From: Sandaracinus sp.
GTDB taxonomy: Bacteria; Myxococcota_A; Polyangia; Polyangiales; Houyiibacteriaceae
Reading direction: 5' to 3'
Length of the DNA: 56,197 bases
NCBI GenBank assembly: GCA_002699025.1
Contig: PABA01000134.1
Location: 1-56,197, forward strand
The first letter of the stretch is position 1; every line of letters starts with the position of its first letter. Both the position numbers and the translations under genes were made by a program. Below are positions 12,650 through 20,600 of this stretch, piece by piece. The notes beneath the pieces were generated by a model. The model worked only from the letters and a program-made list of their open reading frames with translations, searched no databases and was not told the DNA's origin.

Positions 12650-14221
12650 ATGCACCCGAGCTTCTACCCCCTCCTCGCGCTCGCCTCCCCGCTGGCGCTC
12701 CTCGCCGTCGCCCTCCTCGCCTGGCGTCGCCCCGGCGCGCGCCCCACGGCCGTCCGCCGCCTCGGCGCGGCCGCGAGCTTCTTCGGCTTGCTGGTCGCCG
12801 CGGGCTGCGGCGCCCTCGTCGCCGCGCAGGGCAGCCTCGCGACGCCGCTCCTCGGCGTCGGCGGCGTCGGCCTCTCCATCCGCCTCGACCCCCTCGCCGT
12901 CGTCATGCTCGGCATGGTCGCGCTCCTCGCGGTCGTCATCTTCCGCTTCAGCGCGACCTACCTCGAGGGGGACCCGCGGCACGGGGCCTTCCTCGGGCGC
13001 CTCGCCGCGACAGTCGCCTCGGTCTCCCTGCTCGTCGTCGCCGGCAACCTCGGCCTCTTCTTCCTCGCCTGGGTCGCGACGAGCCTCACGCTGCACCGCC
13101 TCCTGCTCTTCTACCCGGAGCGCCGCGGCGCTCGCATCGCGGCCCGCAAGAAGTTCCTCGTCGCCCGGCTCGGCGACCTCGCCCTCCTCGGCGCTTTCGC
13201 GCTCCTCGTCGAGCGCTTCGGCACGGGCGAGCTCGGCGCGCTCTTCGAGGCCGCCGCGGGCGCCGCGCCCGGCCCGGCGCTGACCGGCGCGACGCTGCTC
13301 ATCGCCTTCGCGGCGCTCCTGAAGTCGGCCCAGTTCCCGACGCACGGCTGGCTCCTCGAGGTGGTCGAGACGCCCACGCCCGTCTCCGCGCTCCTCCACG
13401 CGGGCATCCTCAACGCGGGCCCCTTCCTGGTCGTCCGCTACGCCGCCCTCATGGAGCTCGGCGGCGCCGCCCAGGCCCTGCTCGTGGTCGTCGGTGGCTT
13501 CACGGCCCTCTTCGCCTCGTCCGCGCTCACGACCCAGCCGCGCGTGAAGGTCGCCCTCGGCTACTCGAGCGCCGCCCACATGGGCTTCATGCTCATGGTC
13601 TGCGGCCTCGGCGCCTACGCGGCCGCCATCCTCCACCTGGTCGCCCACTCCTTCTACAAGGCCCACGCCTTCCTCAGCTCGGGGAGCGCCGTCGAGCAGG
13701 CCAGCGCGGCGCGCGTCCCGGGCCCGCGCCGCACGCGGAGCGCCGTCCGCATCGCCCTCGGCATCGGGCTCGCCCTCGCGGTCTACGCGGGCCTCGGCCT
13801 CGCCCTCGGCGTCTCCCTCGACACGGACCCGACCACGCTGGCCATCGGCGCCATCCTCGTGATGGGCCTCGCCCAGCTCCTCACGCCGGCCCTCGACGGC
13901 ACGGGCGGGCTCCCGGTCGCCCTCGCCGCCGCCGTCATGGCGCTCTCCGTCGCGCTCGCCTTCTTCGGCCTCGAGGCCGGCACGGCCGCGCTCCTCCACA
14001 CCGCGCTCCCGGATCGCGGCCCCCGCGACGCGCTGACCCTCGGCCTGACGGTCGGCGTGCTCGGCGCCTTCGGCCTGGCGGTGCTCGCCCAGATCGTCGG
14101 CGCGCGCCGCCCCGACGCGCCCTTCCTCCGGGCCTTCTACGTGCACCTCCGGAACGGCTTCTACGCGAACGCCCTCTTCGACCGGCTGGTCGGCGCGCAG
14201 CGCCTGCCGACGCGGCGCTGA
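12650..14221 (+). CDS. dabB: DabB, NADH-quinone-oxidoreductase subunit 5-like proton-translocating subunit of the inorganic-carbon pump
   Basis: This 523-residue multi-pass membrane protein is related to NuoL/MrpA-type ion-translocating subunits. The conserved core LLKSAQFPTHGWLLEVVETPTPVSALLHAG (two motifs read together, each under 20 residues) has the Lys and His of the antiporter-like family, followed by GYSSAAHMGFM and HLVAHSFYKAHAFL. It ends shortly after that core, as DabB does, and lacks the long C-terminal helix of NuoL. It lies 56 bp upstream of dabA and is predicted to couple a cation gradient to CO2 hydration by DabA. I chose ATG 12650 because the membrane region begins directly after it. 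Confidence 0.88.
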   Translation: MHPSFYPLLALASPLALLAVALLAWRRPGARPTAVRRLGAAASFFGLLVAAGCGALVAAQGSLATPLLGVGGVGLSIRLDPLAVVMLGMVALLAVVIFRFSATYLEGDPRHGAFLGRLAATVASVSLLVVAGNLGLFFLAWVATSLTLHRLLLFYPERRGARIAARKKFLVARLGDLALLGAFALLVERFGTGELGALFEAAAGAAPGPALTGATLLIAFAALLKSAQFPTHGWLLEVVETPTPVSALLHAGILNAGPFLVVRYAALMELGGAAQALLVVVGGFTALFASSALTTQPRVKVALGYSSAAHMGFMLMVCGLGAYAAAILHLVAHSFYKAHAFLSSGSAVEQASAARVPGPRRTRSAVRIALGIGLALAVYAGLGLALGVSLDTDPTTLAIGAILVMGLAQLLTPALDGTGGLPVALAAAVMALSVALAFFGLEAGTAALLHTALPDRGPRDALTLGLTVGVLGAFGLAVLAQIVGARRPDAPFLRAFYVHLRNGFYANALFDRLVGAQRLPTRR

Positions 14222-14277
14222 GCCTGCTCCCCTCCCCGCTCCCACCGACTGCCCCTCCCGAACCCATCGAGAACGCC

Positions 14278-16764
14278 ATGACCGCCCCCACCGAATCGAC
14301 CGCCTCGATCCTCCCCGCCCTCCGCCGCGCCGCCGCCCAGGTGGCGCCGGCCTGGCCCCTGGATCGCTTCGTCGCCGTGAACCCCTACTTCGGTGTCGCC
14401 GACCGCCCCTTCGAGGAGGCGGCCGCTCGCCTGGCCCGCGCGGCCGGGGCGCGCGTGACCATGCCCCGCGCGTTCTACGCGGAGGCCGTGCGGAGCGGCG
14501 CGATCCGTGCCGAGGATCTCGCGGCGGCCCTCGAGCAGCTCGGCGCCCCGGCCAGCGTCGACGAGGTGCTCGCGCTGCTCGAGCGCGGCGAGGAGTCGAG
14601 TGCGCCGGCCCCCGCGCCGACGGTCGCCGACGTCGCGGCGAGCGAGACCGGGCGGGACTGGCCGACGCTCGTCGTCGAGCGCGTCGCCTTCTGGGCCGGC
14701 GCCTACTTCGACCAGGGGCAGGCGGCATGGGCGTCGCCCGATCGGGGCGCCGGCCTCTGGGAGGCCTGGCGCCGGGAGGCGGAGATCGACCGGGCGCCCG
14801 AGGTGAGCGGCGTGCGCGGTTTCCGCCGCGTCGTGCGCGCACTCCCGGCGTCGCCGGTGGCGGCGGCCGAGGTCGCCCTGCGCCGCCTCGAGGTGCCCGC
14901 GGACGGCCTCGACCTCTACCTCCACCGCCTGCTCATGCGCGTCGGCGGCTGGGCCGCCTTCGCCGCCCGGCGCCCCTTCGAGAGCGCGCTCGAGGGGCGC
15001 GAGGACGACACGCTCGTCGAGCTCCTCGCCGTGCTCCTCACCTGGGAGCTCGCGCTCCTCGAGGCCTTCGGCGCGCCGGTGCAGGCTGCCTGGGCCGAGG
15101 CTCGCCACGGGCTCGGCGTGCCGGACGCCCTGCCCGCCGGGCGCCGCGTCGACCTCGCGCTCCAGGTCGCCTTCGAGCGGGGCGCCCTCCGTGAGCTCGT
15201 GGGCACGCTCGAAGGAGCGCGCGCCGACGCGGAGCTCAGCGAGCGCCCGCGGGTGCAGGCCGTCTTCTGCATCGACGTGCGCTCCGAGGTGTTCCGCCGC
15301 GCCCTCGAGTCCGTGGACTCGCGCGTCGAGACGCTCGGCTTCGCCGGCTTCTTCGCCTTCCCCATCGAGTACGTGCCCCTCGCCCACGAAGAGGGGGGCG
15401 CCCACTGCCCCGTGCTCCTGACGCCGGGCCACCGCGTGCACGAGGCCCTGCCCGAGGCGGAGGCACACGCCGCCGCCGTCGAGCGTCGCCGGCAGAAGCG
15501 CGGCGCCAAGGACGCCTGGACCGCCTTCAAGATGGGCGCCATCTCCTGCTTCAGCTTCGTCGGCCCCGTGGGCCTGGCTTACGCGGCCAAGCTCTTCACG
15601 GACGCCTTCGGCCGGAGCCGGCCCGTCCCGCATCCGTCGACGGCCGGCCTCGGCGCCGACGCGTCGCGCGCCAAGGGGCCGCGCCTCGCGCCCTCGGAGG
15701 CGGATGACGCCGCGAGCGGCCTCGACCTCGAGGCGCGCGTGGAGCTCGCCGCCGGCGCGCTCGGGGCCATGTCGCTCACGGAGGGGTTCGCGCGCATCGT
15801 GCTCGTCACCGGGCACGGCTCGAGCACCGTGAACAACCCGCACGCCACCTCCCTCGACTGCGGCGCCTGCGGTGGCCGCACGGGCGAGGCGAGCGCGCGG
15901 GTCGCCGCGGCCGTGCTGAACGACCCGGCCGTGCGCGCCGCGCTGGTCGAGCGCGCGATCGCGATCCCCGAGGACACGGTCTTCGTCCCGGCGCTCCACG
16001 ACACGACGACCGACGAGGTCACGCTCTACGACCGGGCGGCGGTGCCGGAGAGCCATCGCGGCGAGCTCGCCGAGCTCGAGGGGTGGCTCACGGAGGCCGG
16101 CCGGCGGGCCCGGGCCGAGCGGGCGTCGCGCCTCGGGCTCGAAGGGGCGCCGGACGTCGACGGCGCCGTGCGCGCCCGGAGCCGGGACTGGGCCCAGACG
16201 CGCCCCGAGTGGGGCCTCGCGGGCTGCTCGGCCTTCGTGGTGGCGCCGCGCCATCGCACGCGGGGCCGGGACCTCGGCGGGCGGGCCTTCCTGCACTCCT
16301 ACGAGTGGCGGCAGGACGAGGGCTTCGACGTGCTCGAGCTGATCATGACGGCGCCGATGGTCGTCGCGAGCTGGATCGGGCTCCAGTACTACGCCTCGTC
16401 GGTCGAGCCGAAGGTCTTCGGCGCGGGCAACAAGACGCTCCACGATGTGGTCGGCGCGGTCGGCGTGTACGAAGGGGCCGGCGGAGATCTGCGCGTCGGT
16501 CTGCCCTGGCAGTCCGTGCACGACGGGGAGGCGCTCGCGCACGACCCGCTGCGGCTGCAGGTCGTCATCGAGGCGCCGCGGGAGGCCATGAACGAGATCA
16601 TCGCGAAGCACGAGCACGTGCGGCACCTGGTCGACCACGGCTGGCTCCAGCTCTTCGCGATGGACGAGGAGGGGCGCGTGTCGCACCGGTACGTGGGGGG
16701 GCTTCGCTGGGAGGCGCTCGAGGGGTACGCGGAGCTGGAGCGGCGGGAGGAGCAGGCCGCCTGA
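14278..16764 (+). CDS. dabA: DabA (DUF2309), carbonic-anhydrase-like subunit of the energy-coupled inorganic-carbon pump
   Basis: This 828-residue protein matches the DUF2309/DabA family. Zinc ligands expected from the family are visible: Cys331 and Asp333 in FCIDVRSE, His513 in TGHGSST and Cys528 in SLDCGACGG. The 15-residue His-to-Cys spacing equals that of the characterised Halothiobacillus enzyme as I remember it. DabA hydrates CO2 to bicarbonate in a one-way reaction driven through DabB, raising cytosolic inorganic carbon. The start is ATG 14278, just after dabB; the longer open frame upstream to 12445 overlaps dabB and is spurious. In a presumed heterotroph it probably feeds anaplerotic or biosynthetic carboxylases (inference). 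Confidence 0.92.
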   Translation: MTAPTESTASILPALRRAAAQVAPAWPLDRFVAVNPYFGVADRPFEEAAARLARAAGARVTMPRAFYAEAVRSGAIRAEDLAAALEQLGAPASVDEVLALLERGEESSAPAPAPTVADVAASETGRDWPTLVVERVAFWAGAYFDQGQAAWASPDRGAGLWEAWRREAEIDRAPEVSGVRGFRRVVRALPASPVAAAEVALRRLEVPADGLDLYLHRLLMRVGGWAAFAARRPFESALEGREDDTLVELLAVLLTWELALLEAFGAPVQAAWAEARHGLGVPDALPAGRRVDLALQVAFERGALRELVGTLEGARADAELSERPRVQAVFCIDVRSEVFRRALESVDSRVETLGFAGFFAFPIEYVPLAHEEGGAHCPVLLTPGHRVHEALPEAEAHAAAVERRRQKRGAKDAWTAFKMGAISCFSFVGPVGLAYAAKLFTDAFGRSRPVPHPSTAGLGADASRAKGPRLAPSEADDAASGLDLEARVELAAGALGAMSLTEGFARIVLVTGHGSSTVNNPHATSLDCGACGGRTGEASARVAAAVLNDPAVRAALVERAIAIPEDTVFVPALHDTTTDEVTLYDRAAVPESHRGELAELEGWLTEAGRRARAERASRLGLEGAPDVDGAVRARSRDWAQTRPEWGLAGCSAFVVAPRHRTRGRDLGGRAFLHSYEWRQDEGFDVLELIMTAPMVVASWIGLQYYASSVEPKVFGAGNKTLHDVVGAVGVYEGAGGDLRVGLPWQSVHDGEALAHDPLRLQVVIEAPREAMNEIIAKHEHVRHLVDHGWLQLFAMDEEGRVSHRYVGGLRWEALEGYAELERREEQAA

Positions 16765-16817
16765 GGGGCAAAGCTGACGCTGGCGCTGGAGCGACCGCTG
16801 GAGCGACCACTCGACGC

Positions 16818-18236
16818 CTACGGCTCCCCCGACTCCGACTCCGACCCGCCCTCCTCCGCTCCCAACCGGAACGTCGCCGAGAGCGACAAGAACCAGCTGT
16901 CCACGTCGTACGTCCCCGCGCACCCGCCCTGCGCCGTCAGCGTCCGCCGCGCCCCGACGCCCTCCGTGCGCTCGTCCGCGTCCACGCAGAGCGCCCCGTT
17001 CTCCGTCCGCGTGTACGCCGGCCCGCCACCCCAGCCGAAGGCCATGTCGACCTGCAGCGGCCCGGCCAGCACGCCGAAGCCACCGTACATCCCGTACTGG
17101 ATGCCGGGCGGCGGCGAGAAGGGCGTCAGCGTCTCCGGCTCCGACGCGCTCCGCGCGAGCGTGACGCCCAGCCGGATCGGCCAGCGCGGCAACGCCCAGA
17201 GCTCGGCGGCCAGGTTGCCGAAGTAGACGTTCTTCCACCGGAACTCGGCCCGCGTGTCCGGCGCGAGGGGGTTGTCCAGCTCGAAGACCTGCGCCTCGTT
17301 CGCCTCGTCGTGGAACTGGATCTTGAACTCGCCCGTCACCGTGAGCCGATCGCGCCAGGTCGTGTAGGCGACGCCGAGGCGCAGCATGTGGGGCACGTCC
17401 CAGCGCGTGCTCGTGTCGACCAGGAGCGGATCGGCGCCGGGCACCAGCGGCGGCGTCGTCGTCGTCCCGTCGAGGTTCACCCAGACCTTCGAGCGGTAGG
17501 CGAGCCCGATGTGGAGCCCGTCGATGGGCTCCACGTTCACGCCGAGGAGCACCCCGGGGATGCCGAAGCCCGAGAGGGTCTGCTCGGCCTGCCCGAGGAA
17601 GGGCGTGTCCGGGTTGCTGTTGTTGATGTCCTGGTGCGCGCGCACGTCCTGGCGCCCCCAGGGCAGGCGCAGCGTCACGCCGAGGCTCACGCGCTCGTGC
17701 ACCTTCACCTGCACGGGGATGGCGAACTCGGCCACGAAGAGCGTGACCTCCTGATCGGCGGGCGGATCGATGCGGTAGGGCGAGTCCGGGGCCTCGCAGT
17801 CGACCGGGTCCCCGTTCGCGATGCAGTCGACGTTCCGGAAGCCCCCACCGAAGCCCGTGTAGACGTAAGCGCCAGCCCCGACGACGACGCGTTCGTGCAC
17901 GCGCCCGGCGCCGCCGAGGAAGAGGAGCGGCGCGTAGATCAGCCCGCTCTCCTGCTCCGTGCCCGGCCCCGCGAAGGGCGCCTGGAGGTTCACGAGGAGC
18001 GAGGTCGCCACCGCCGTGATGGCGAAGCGCTCGATCTGATCGAGGCGCGCGGGGTTGTGGAAGAGCGCCGACGGATTGTTCGCCGTCGCCACGGCGGCGC
18101 CGCCCATGGCGGCCACGCGGGCGTCGTAGTTGGCCGGCGGCTCCGGGTTGGCGCGAGCCGGGCGGGCGGCCACGAGCGCGAGCAGCGCAGCGAGCGCGAT
18201 CACACCCCCGCGACACGTGCGACCCCGGACCGACAC
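16818..18236 (-). CDS. OmpP1/FadL-family outer-membrane transporter
   Basis: This 472-residue beta-barrel protein has a signal peptide (~1-30, ending RPARA). The N-terminal plug motif GGAAVATANNPSALFHNPARL corresponds to the AxxANNPSxxxxNPAxL signature of FadL proteins. Amphipathic strands follow, with NVEPIDGLHIGLAYRSKV typical of the family. FadL proteins admit long-chain fatty acids and other hydrophobic molecules. The start is GTG 18236, with TAGGCT 7 nt upstream. It is divergent from a TetR regulator, a common arrangement for lipid-responsive control. The C-terminus is Ser/Glu-rich (EEGGSESESGEP) instead of ending in an aromatic residue, which is unusual for a barrel. Confidence 0.85.
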   Translation of the reverse strand: MSVRGRTCRGGVIALAALLALVAARPARANPEPPANYDARVAAMGGAAVATANNPSALFHNPARLDQIERFAITAVATSLLVNLQAPFAGPGTEQESGLIYAPLLFLGGAGRVHERVVVGAGAYVYTGFGGGFRNVDCIANGDPVDCEAPDSPYRIDPPADQEVTLFVAEFAIPVQVKVHERVSLGVTLRLPWGRQDVRAHQDINNSNPDTPFLGQAEQTLSGFGIPGVLLGVNVEPIDGLHIGLAYRSKVWVNLDGTTTTPPLVPGADPLLVDTSTRWDVPHMLRLGVAYTTWRDRLTVTGEFKIQFHDEANEAQVFELDNPLAPDTRAEFRWKNVYFGNLAAELWALPRWPIRLGVTLARSASEPETLTPFSPPPGIQYGMYGGFGVLAGPLQVDMAFGWGGGPAYTRTENGALCVDADERTEGVGARRTLTAQGGCAGTYDVDSWFLSLSATFRLGAEEGGSESESGEP

Positions 18237-18243
18237 GGCGCGG

Positions 18244-18249
18244 AGCCTA
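18244..18249 (-). promoter_or_regulatory. putative -10 box TAGGCT for the FadL-like gene
   Basis: TAGGCT ends 7 nt before GTG 18236. The same hexamer occurs before the rhodanese gene at 26832. Confidence 0.4.
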
Positions 18250-18392
18250 CCACCGGGCGCGAGTCGCGCCGGCTCGCGCGGCACCCTCGATGCAGCCTTT
18301 TCCGCGAACCGTCGCTGGGCCACCGCGAACGGGGGATGGACGCGGGCGAACCGCGCGCGGCAGCCGTCAGCGGCGCGGGCCTGGAATCGTGG

Positions 18393-18398
18393 TAGCCC
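18393..18398 (+). promoter_or_regulatory. putative -10 box TAGCCC for the TetR gene
   Basis: TAGCCC ends 6 nt before GTG 18405. Confidence 0.35.
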
Positions 18399-18404
18399 TC
18401 CGCC

Positions 18405-18968
18405 GTGGACGAGCGGTCCAAACGCATCATCGACACGGCCATCGAGCTGGCGACCCGCGACGGCTACGCCGCCGTGCGCCTCCGCGAGGTCGCCGCCCGG
18501 GCCAAGGTCGCCTTGGGCACGGTCTACAAGCGCTTCGACTCGAAGGAGCAGATCCTCGTCGCGGCGATGATGCAGGAGGGCGAGCGCCTCCTGACCGACT
18601 TCGGGGCCGTCCCCGGCGAGACGCCCGCCGAGCGGGCCATCGGCTTCTTCGAGGTCGCGACCAGCCACTTCACGCGGCGGCCGAAGCTGGGCAAGGCCAT
18701 CCTCCGCGCCATCGCCGCGGGCGAGGGCATGACCGAGCGGGTCGCCAGCCTGCACGCGCTGACGACCGCGATGCTGGTCGCGGCGATCGGCGGACACCCG
18801 CCGACCGAGCACCGCGAGTGGGGCGGCGACGTGGACGCGGACGTGCGGGAGATCGCGCAGATCCTCCAGCAGGTCTGGTTCGCCGCGCTGGTGGGCTGGG
18901 CCGGAGACGCCTTCGACGCCGACGAGGTCGTCGAACAGGTCGCTCGCGCCGCCCGCCGCATGCTCTGA
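18405..18968 (+). CDS. TetR-family transcriptional regulator
   Basis: This 187-residue protein has a TetR N-terminal DNA-binding domain at ~5-55: IIDTAIELATRDGYAAVRLREVA, then AKVALGTVYKRFDSKEQIL with the VxxGTxYxxFxSKExL signature. The C-terminal ligand domain is all-alpha. The start is GTG 18405. It is divergent from the FadL-type porin (168 bp apart), so it probably represses that gene and/or itself in response to a fatty-acid or sterol-like ligand (inference from context). Confidence 0.85.
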   Translation: MDERSKRIIDTAIELATRDGYAAVRLREVAARAKVALGTVYKRFDSKEQILVAAMMQEGERLLTDFGAVPGETPAERAIGFFEVATSHFTRRPKLGKAILRAIAAGEGMTERVASLHALTTAMLVAAIGGHPPTEHREWGGDVDADVREIAQILQQVWFAALVGWAGDAFDADEVVEQVARAARRML

Positions 18969-19364
18969 CCCGAGCCCGAACGGCAAGACCGGACCACCGC
19001 TCGGCGGGCCCCCCGGCTCGAGCTGCCGCTTCGCGCTGCCGCTTCCGCTCGAGCTCTTCAGGCTCGAGGGGCCGCTTCAGGCTCGAGGGGCCGCTTCAGG
19101 CTCGAGCTGCCGCCGGAGCTCGAGCTCGGCCGTGCGCTGTGGCTCCAGCCGCGCGGGGCGCCCGCCCTCGGGCGGCCCCCGCCGAAGTCGATTCAGCCCT
19201 CGCCTGGAAGACTTTCTGCGCGCCCCGCGTCGACGGCTCACCCCAGGCTAGAACCGGTTCACGTGTCGTCAGAGACGCTTCGCGGCCCTCGAGCCGCGTT
19301 TCGCGGTCGATCGCGCTGCCTCCCGACCTTGACCGCCTCGCCCCCGCGGCGAGAATCGTTGCCG
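18969..19364. other. intergenic region between TetR and Rieske genes
   Basis: This 396-bp stretch has no supported gene. It holds the 19-bp repeats at 19057-19113 and a TAGAAC hexamer at 19249-19254 that could be a -10 box for the Rieske gene about 110 bp downstream. Confidence 0.5.
19057..19113. repeat. 19-bp tandem repeat, 3 copies
   Basis: TTCAGGCTCGAGGGGCCGC occurs at 19057-19075 and 19076-19094, and with two changes at 19095-19113. Each contains the palindrome GCTCGAG(G/C). Confidence 0.75.
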
Positions 19365-20378
19365 ATGGCGCGCTTCGATCCGACCCGCTCCCGCTACCCC
19401 TTCCCATCCTACCCGCGTGGTTGGTTCGCGGTGGCCTTCTCCCACGAGGTGGGCGAGGGCGACGTGCTCACGCGGCAGGCGTTCGGCGAGGAGCTCGTCC
19501 TCTTCCGCGACGGCGAGGGGAAAGTCGCCGTCCTCCATCCCCACTGTCCCCACATGGGCGCCCACCTCGGGCGCGGCGGTTGCGTCGAGGACGGGGCCAT
19601 CCGCTGCCCCTTCCACGGCATGCGCTTCGACGGCACGGGCGCCTGCGTCTCCATCCCCGGCGAGGTGAAGATCCCGCCGGCCATGAAGACGCCGGCCTGG
19701 GAGGCGCGCGAGGTCGATGGGGCGGTGCTCGTCTGGCACGACCCCGCGGGGGCGCCGCCGAGCTTCGAGCCTCCCGCCTACTTCGAGCTGCGCGGGAGCG
19801 AGGGCTGGACCGAGATGCAGTGGCACACCTGGGAGGAGCTGAAGGCGCACCCCCAGGAGACGAGCGAGAACAGCGTCGACCTCGCGCACTTCTCGATCGT
19901 CCACGGCTACTCGGGCGTGGAGATCGTCGACCCGCTCGAGATCGACGGGGACACGCTGCGCATCAGCTACAAGATGACGCGCGGCCTCGACAACGTCGGC
20001 ATGCCCGGCCAGACGGTCGAGTCGATCTTCCGCGTGCGCGTGCACGGGCTCGGCTACTCGGTGGTCGAGGTCGACACGCCGACCTTCGACACGTCCTTCC
20101 GCACCTACGTGCTCTCCACGCCGCTGGACGAGGGGCGCGTGATCCTGCGCGGGGGCGGCACGATGAAGGCGCTGCCCGATCCCAACATGACCGAGATGGT
20201 CGGCAAGATGTTCTTCGAGGGCTTCGTCGCGGACGTCGAGCAGGACTTCCAGATCTGGGAGAACAAGGCCTACTTCGACCGGCCCGTGCTCGCGGCGAAC
20301 GACGGACCGATCGGCGCGTACCGCAAGTGGTGCCGGCGCTTCTACGACTACCCGGAGCAGGCCGAGGCCGCCGAGTAG
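19365..20378 (+). CDS. Rieske non-heme iron oxygenase, KshA/DAF-36-like
   Basis: This 337-residue oxygenase has a Rieske [2Fe-2S] domain at ~15-125 with ligands Cys61/His63 (HPHCPHMGAH) and Cys81/His84 (RCPFHGMRF). The catalytic domain has SENSVDLAHFSIVH, giving mononuclear iron ligands His175 and His180 and the bridging Asp172; Asp294 (ADVEQD) is the probable third ligand. The C-terminal EQDFQIWENK...PIGAYRKW pattern resembles KshA (3-ketosteroid 9-alpha-hydroxylase) and DAF-36/Neverland (cholesterol 7-desaturase). A sterol or steroid substrate is therefore plausible, as is an SdmA-like sterol demethylation role. It needs a separate reductase, which is not in the window. The start is ATG 19365, where the conserved domain begins. 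Confidence 0.82.
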   Translation: MARFDPTRSRYPFPSYPRGWFAVAFSHEVGEGDVLTRQAFGEELVLFRDGEGKVAVLHPHCPHMGAHLGRGGCVEDGAIRCPFHGMRFDGTGACVSIPGEVKIPPAMKTPAWEAREVDGAVLVWHDPAGAPPSFEPPAYFELRGSEGWTEMQWHTWEELKAHPQETSENSVDLAHFSIVHGYSGVEIVDPLEIDGDTLRISYKMTRGLDNVGMPGQTVESIFRVRVHGLGYSVVEVDTPTFDTSFRTYVLSTPLDEGRVILRGGGTMKALPDPNMTEMVGKMFFEGFVADVEQDFQIWENKAYFDRPVLAANDGPIGAYRKWCRRFYDYPEQAEAAE

Positions 20379-20415
20379 GGGCCCGCGCCCTCGGCCGCCG
20401 AGCGCGTCGCGGACG

Positions 20416-20520
20416 GTTCATCCGCGCACGGCTCATCCGCGCACGGCTCATCCGCGCACAGCTCATCCGCGCACGGCTCATCCGCGCACAGCTCATCCGC
20501 GCACGGCTCATCCGCGCACA
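20416..20520. repeat. 15-bp tandem repeat, 7 copies with alternating last base
   Basis: The unit GCTCATCCGCGCAC(G/A) repeats seven times (first copy G-T-T variant) between the convergent ends of the Rieske and P450 genes. From copy 2 to copy 7 the last base runs G,A,G,A,G,A, so the true amplified unit is probably 30 bp. No gene is supported in 20379-20600. Confidence 0.9.
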
Positions 20521-20600
20521 GCCCGCCGGTGCGCGACCCGCGCCCCCCGCTCCGGGAAGGGCTGCGAACCGCCGAGCCGAGAGCATGGAAACGGGCGGCG

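Noticed and set aside
12445-16764. DabA with a start at 12445
   Set aside because: The first ~610 codons overlap dabB in another frame and are Arg/Pro-rich. The conserved protein begins at ATG 14278.
20416-20520. Repeat-containing small gene (FIRARLIRAQ-type peptide)
   Set aside because: The frame has no start or ribosome-binding site and its composition comes only from the 15-bp repeat.
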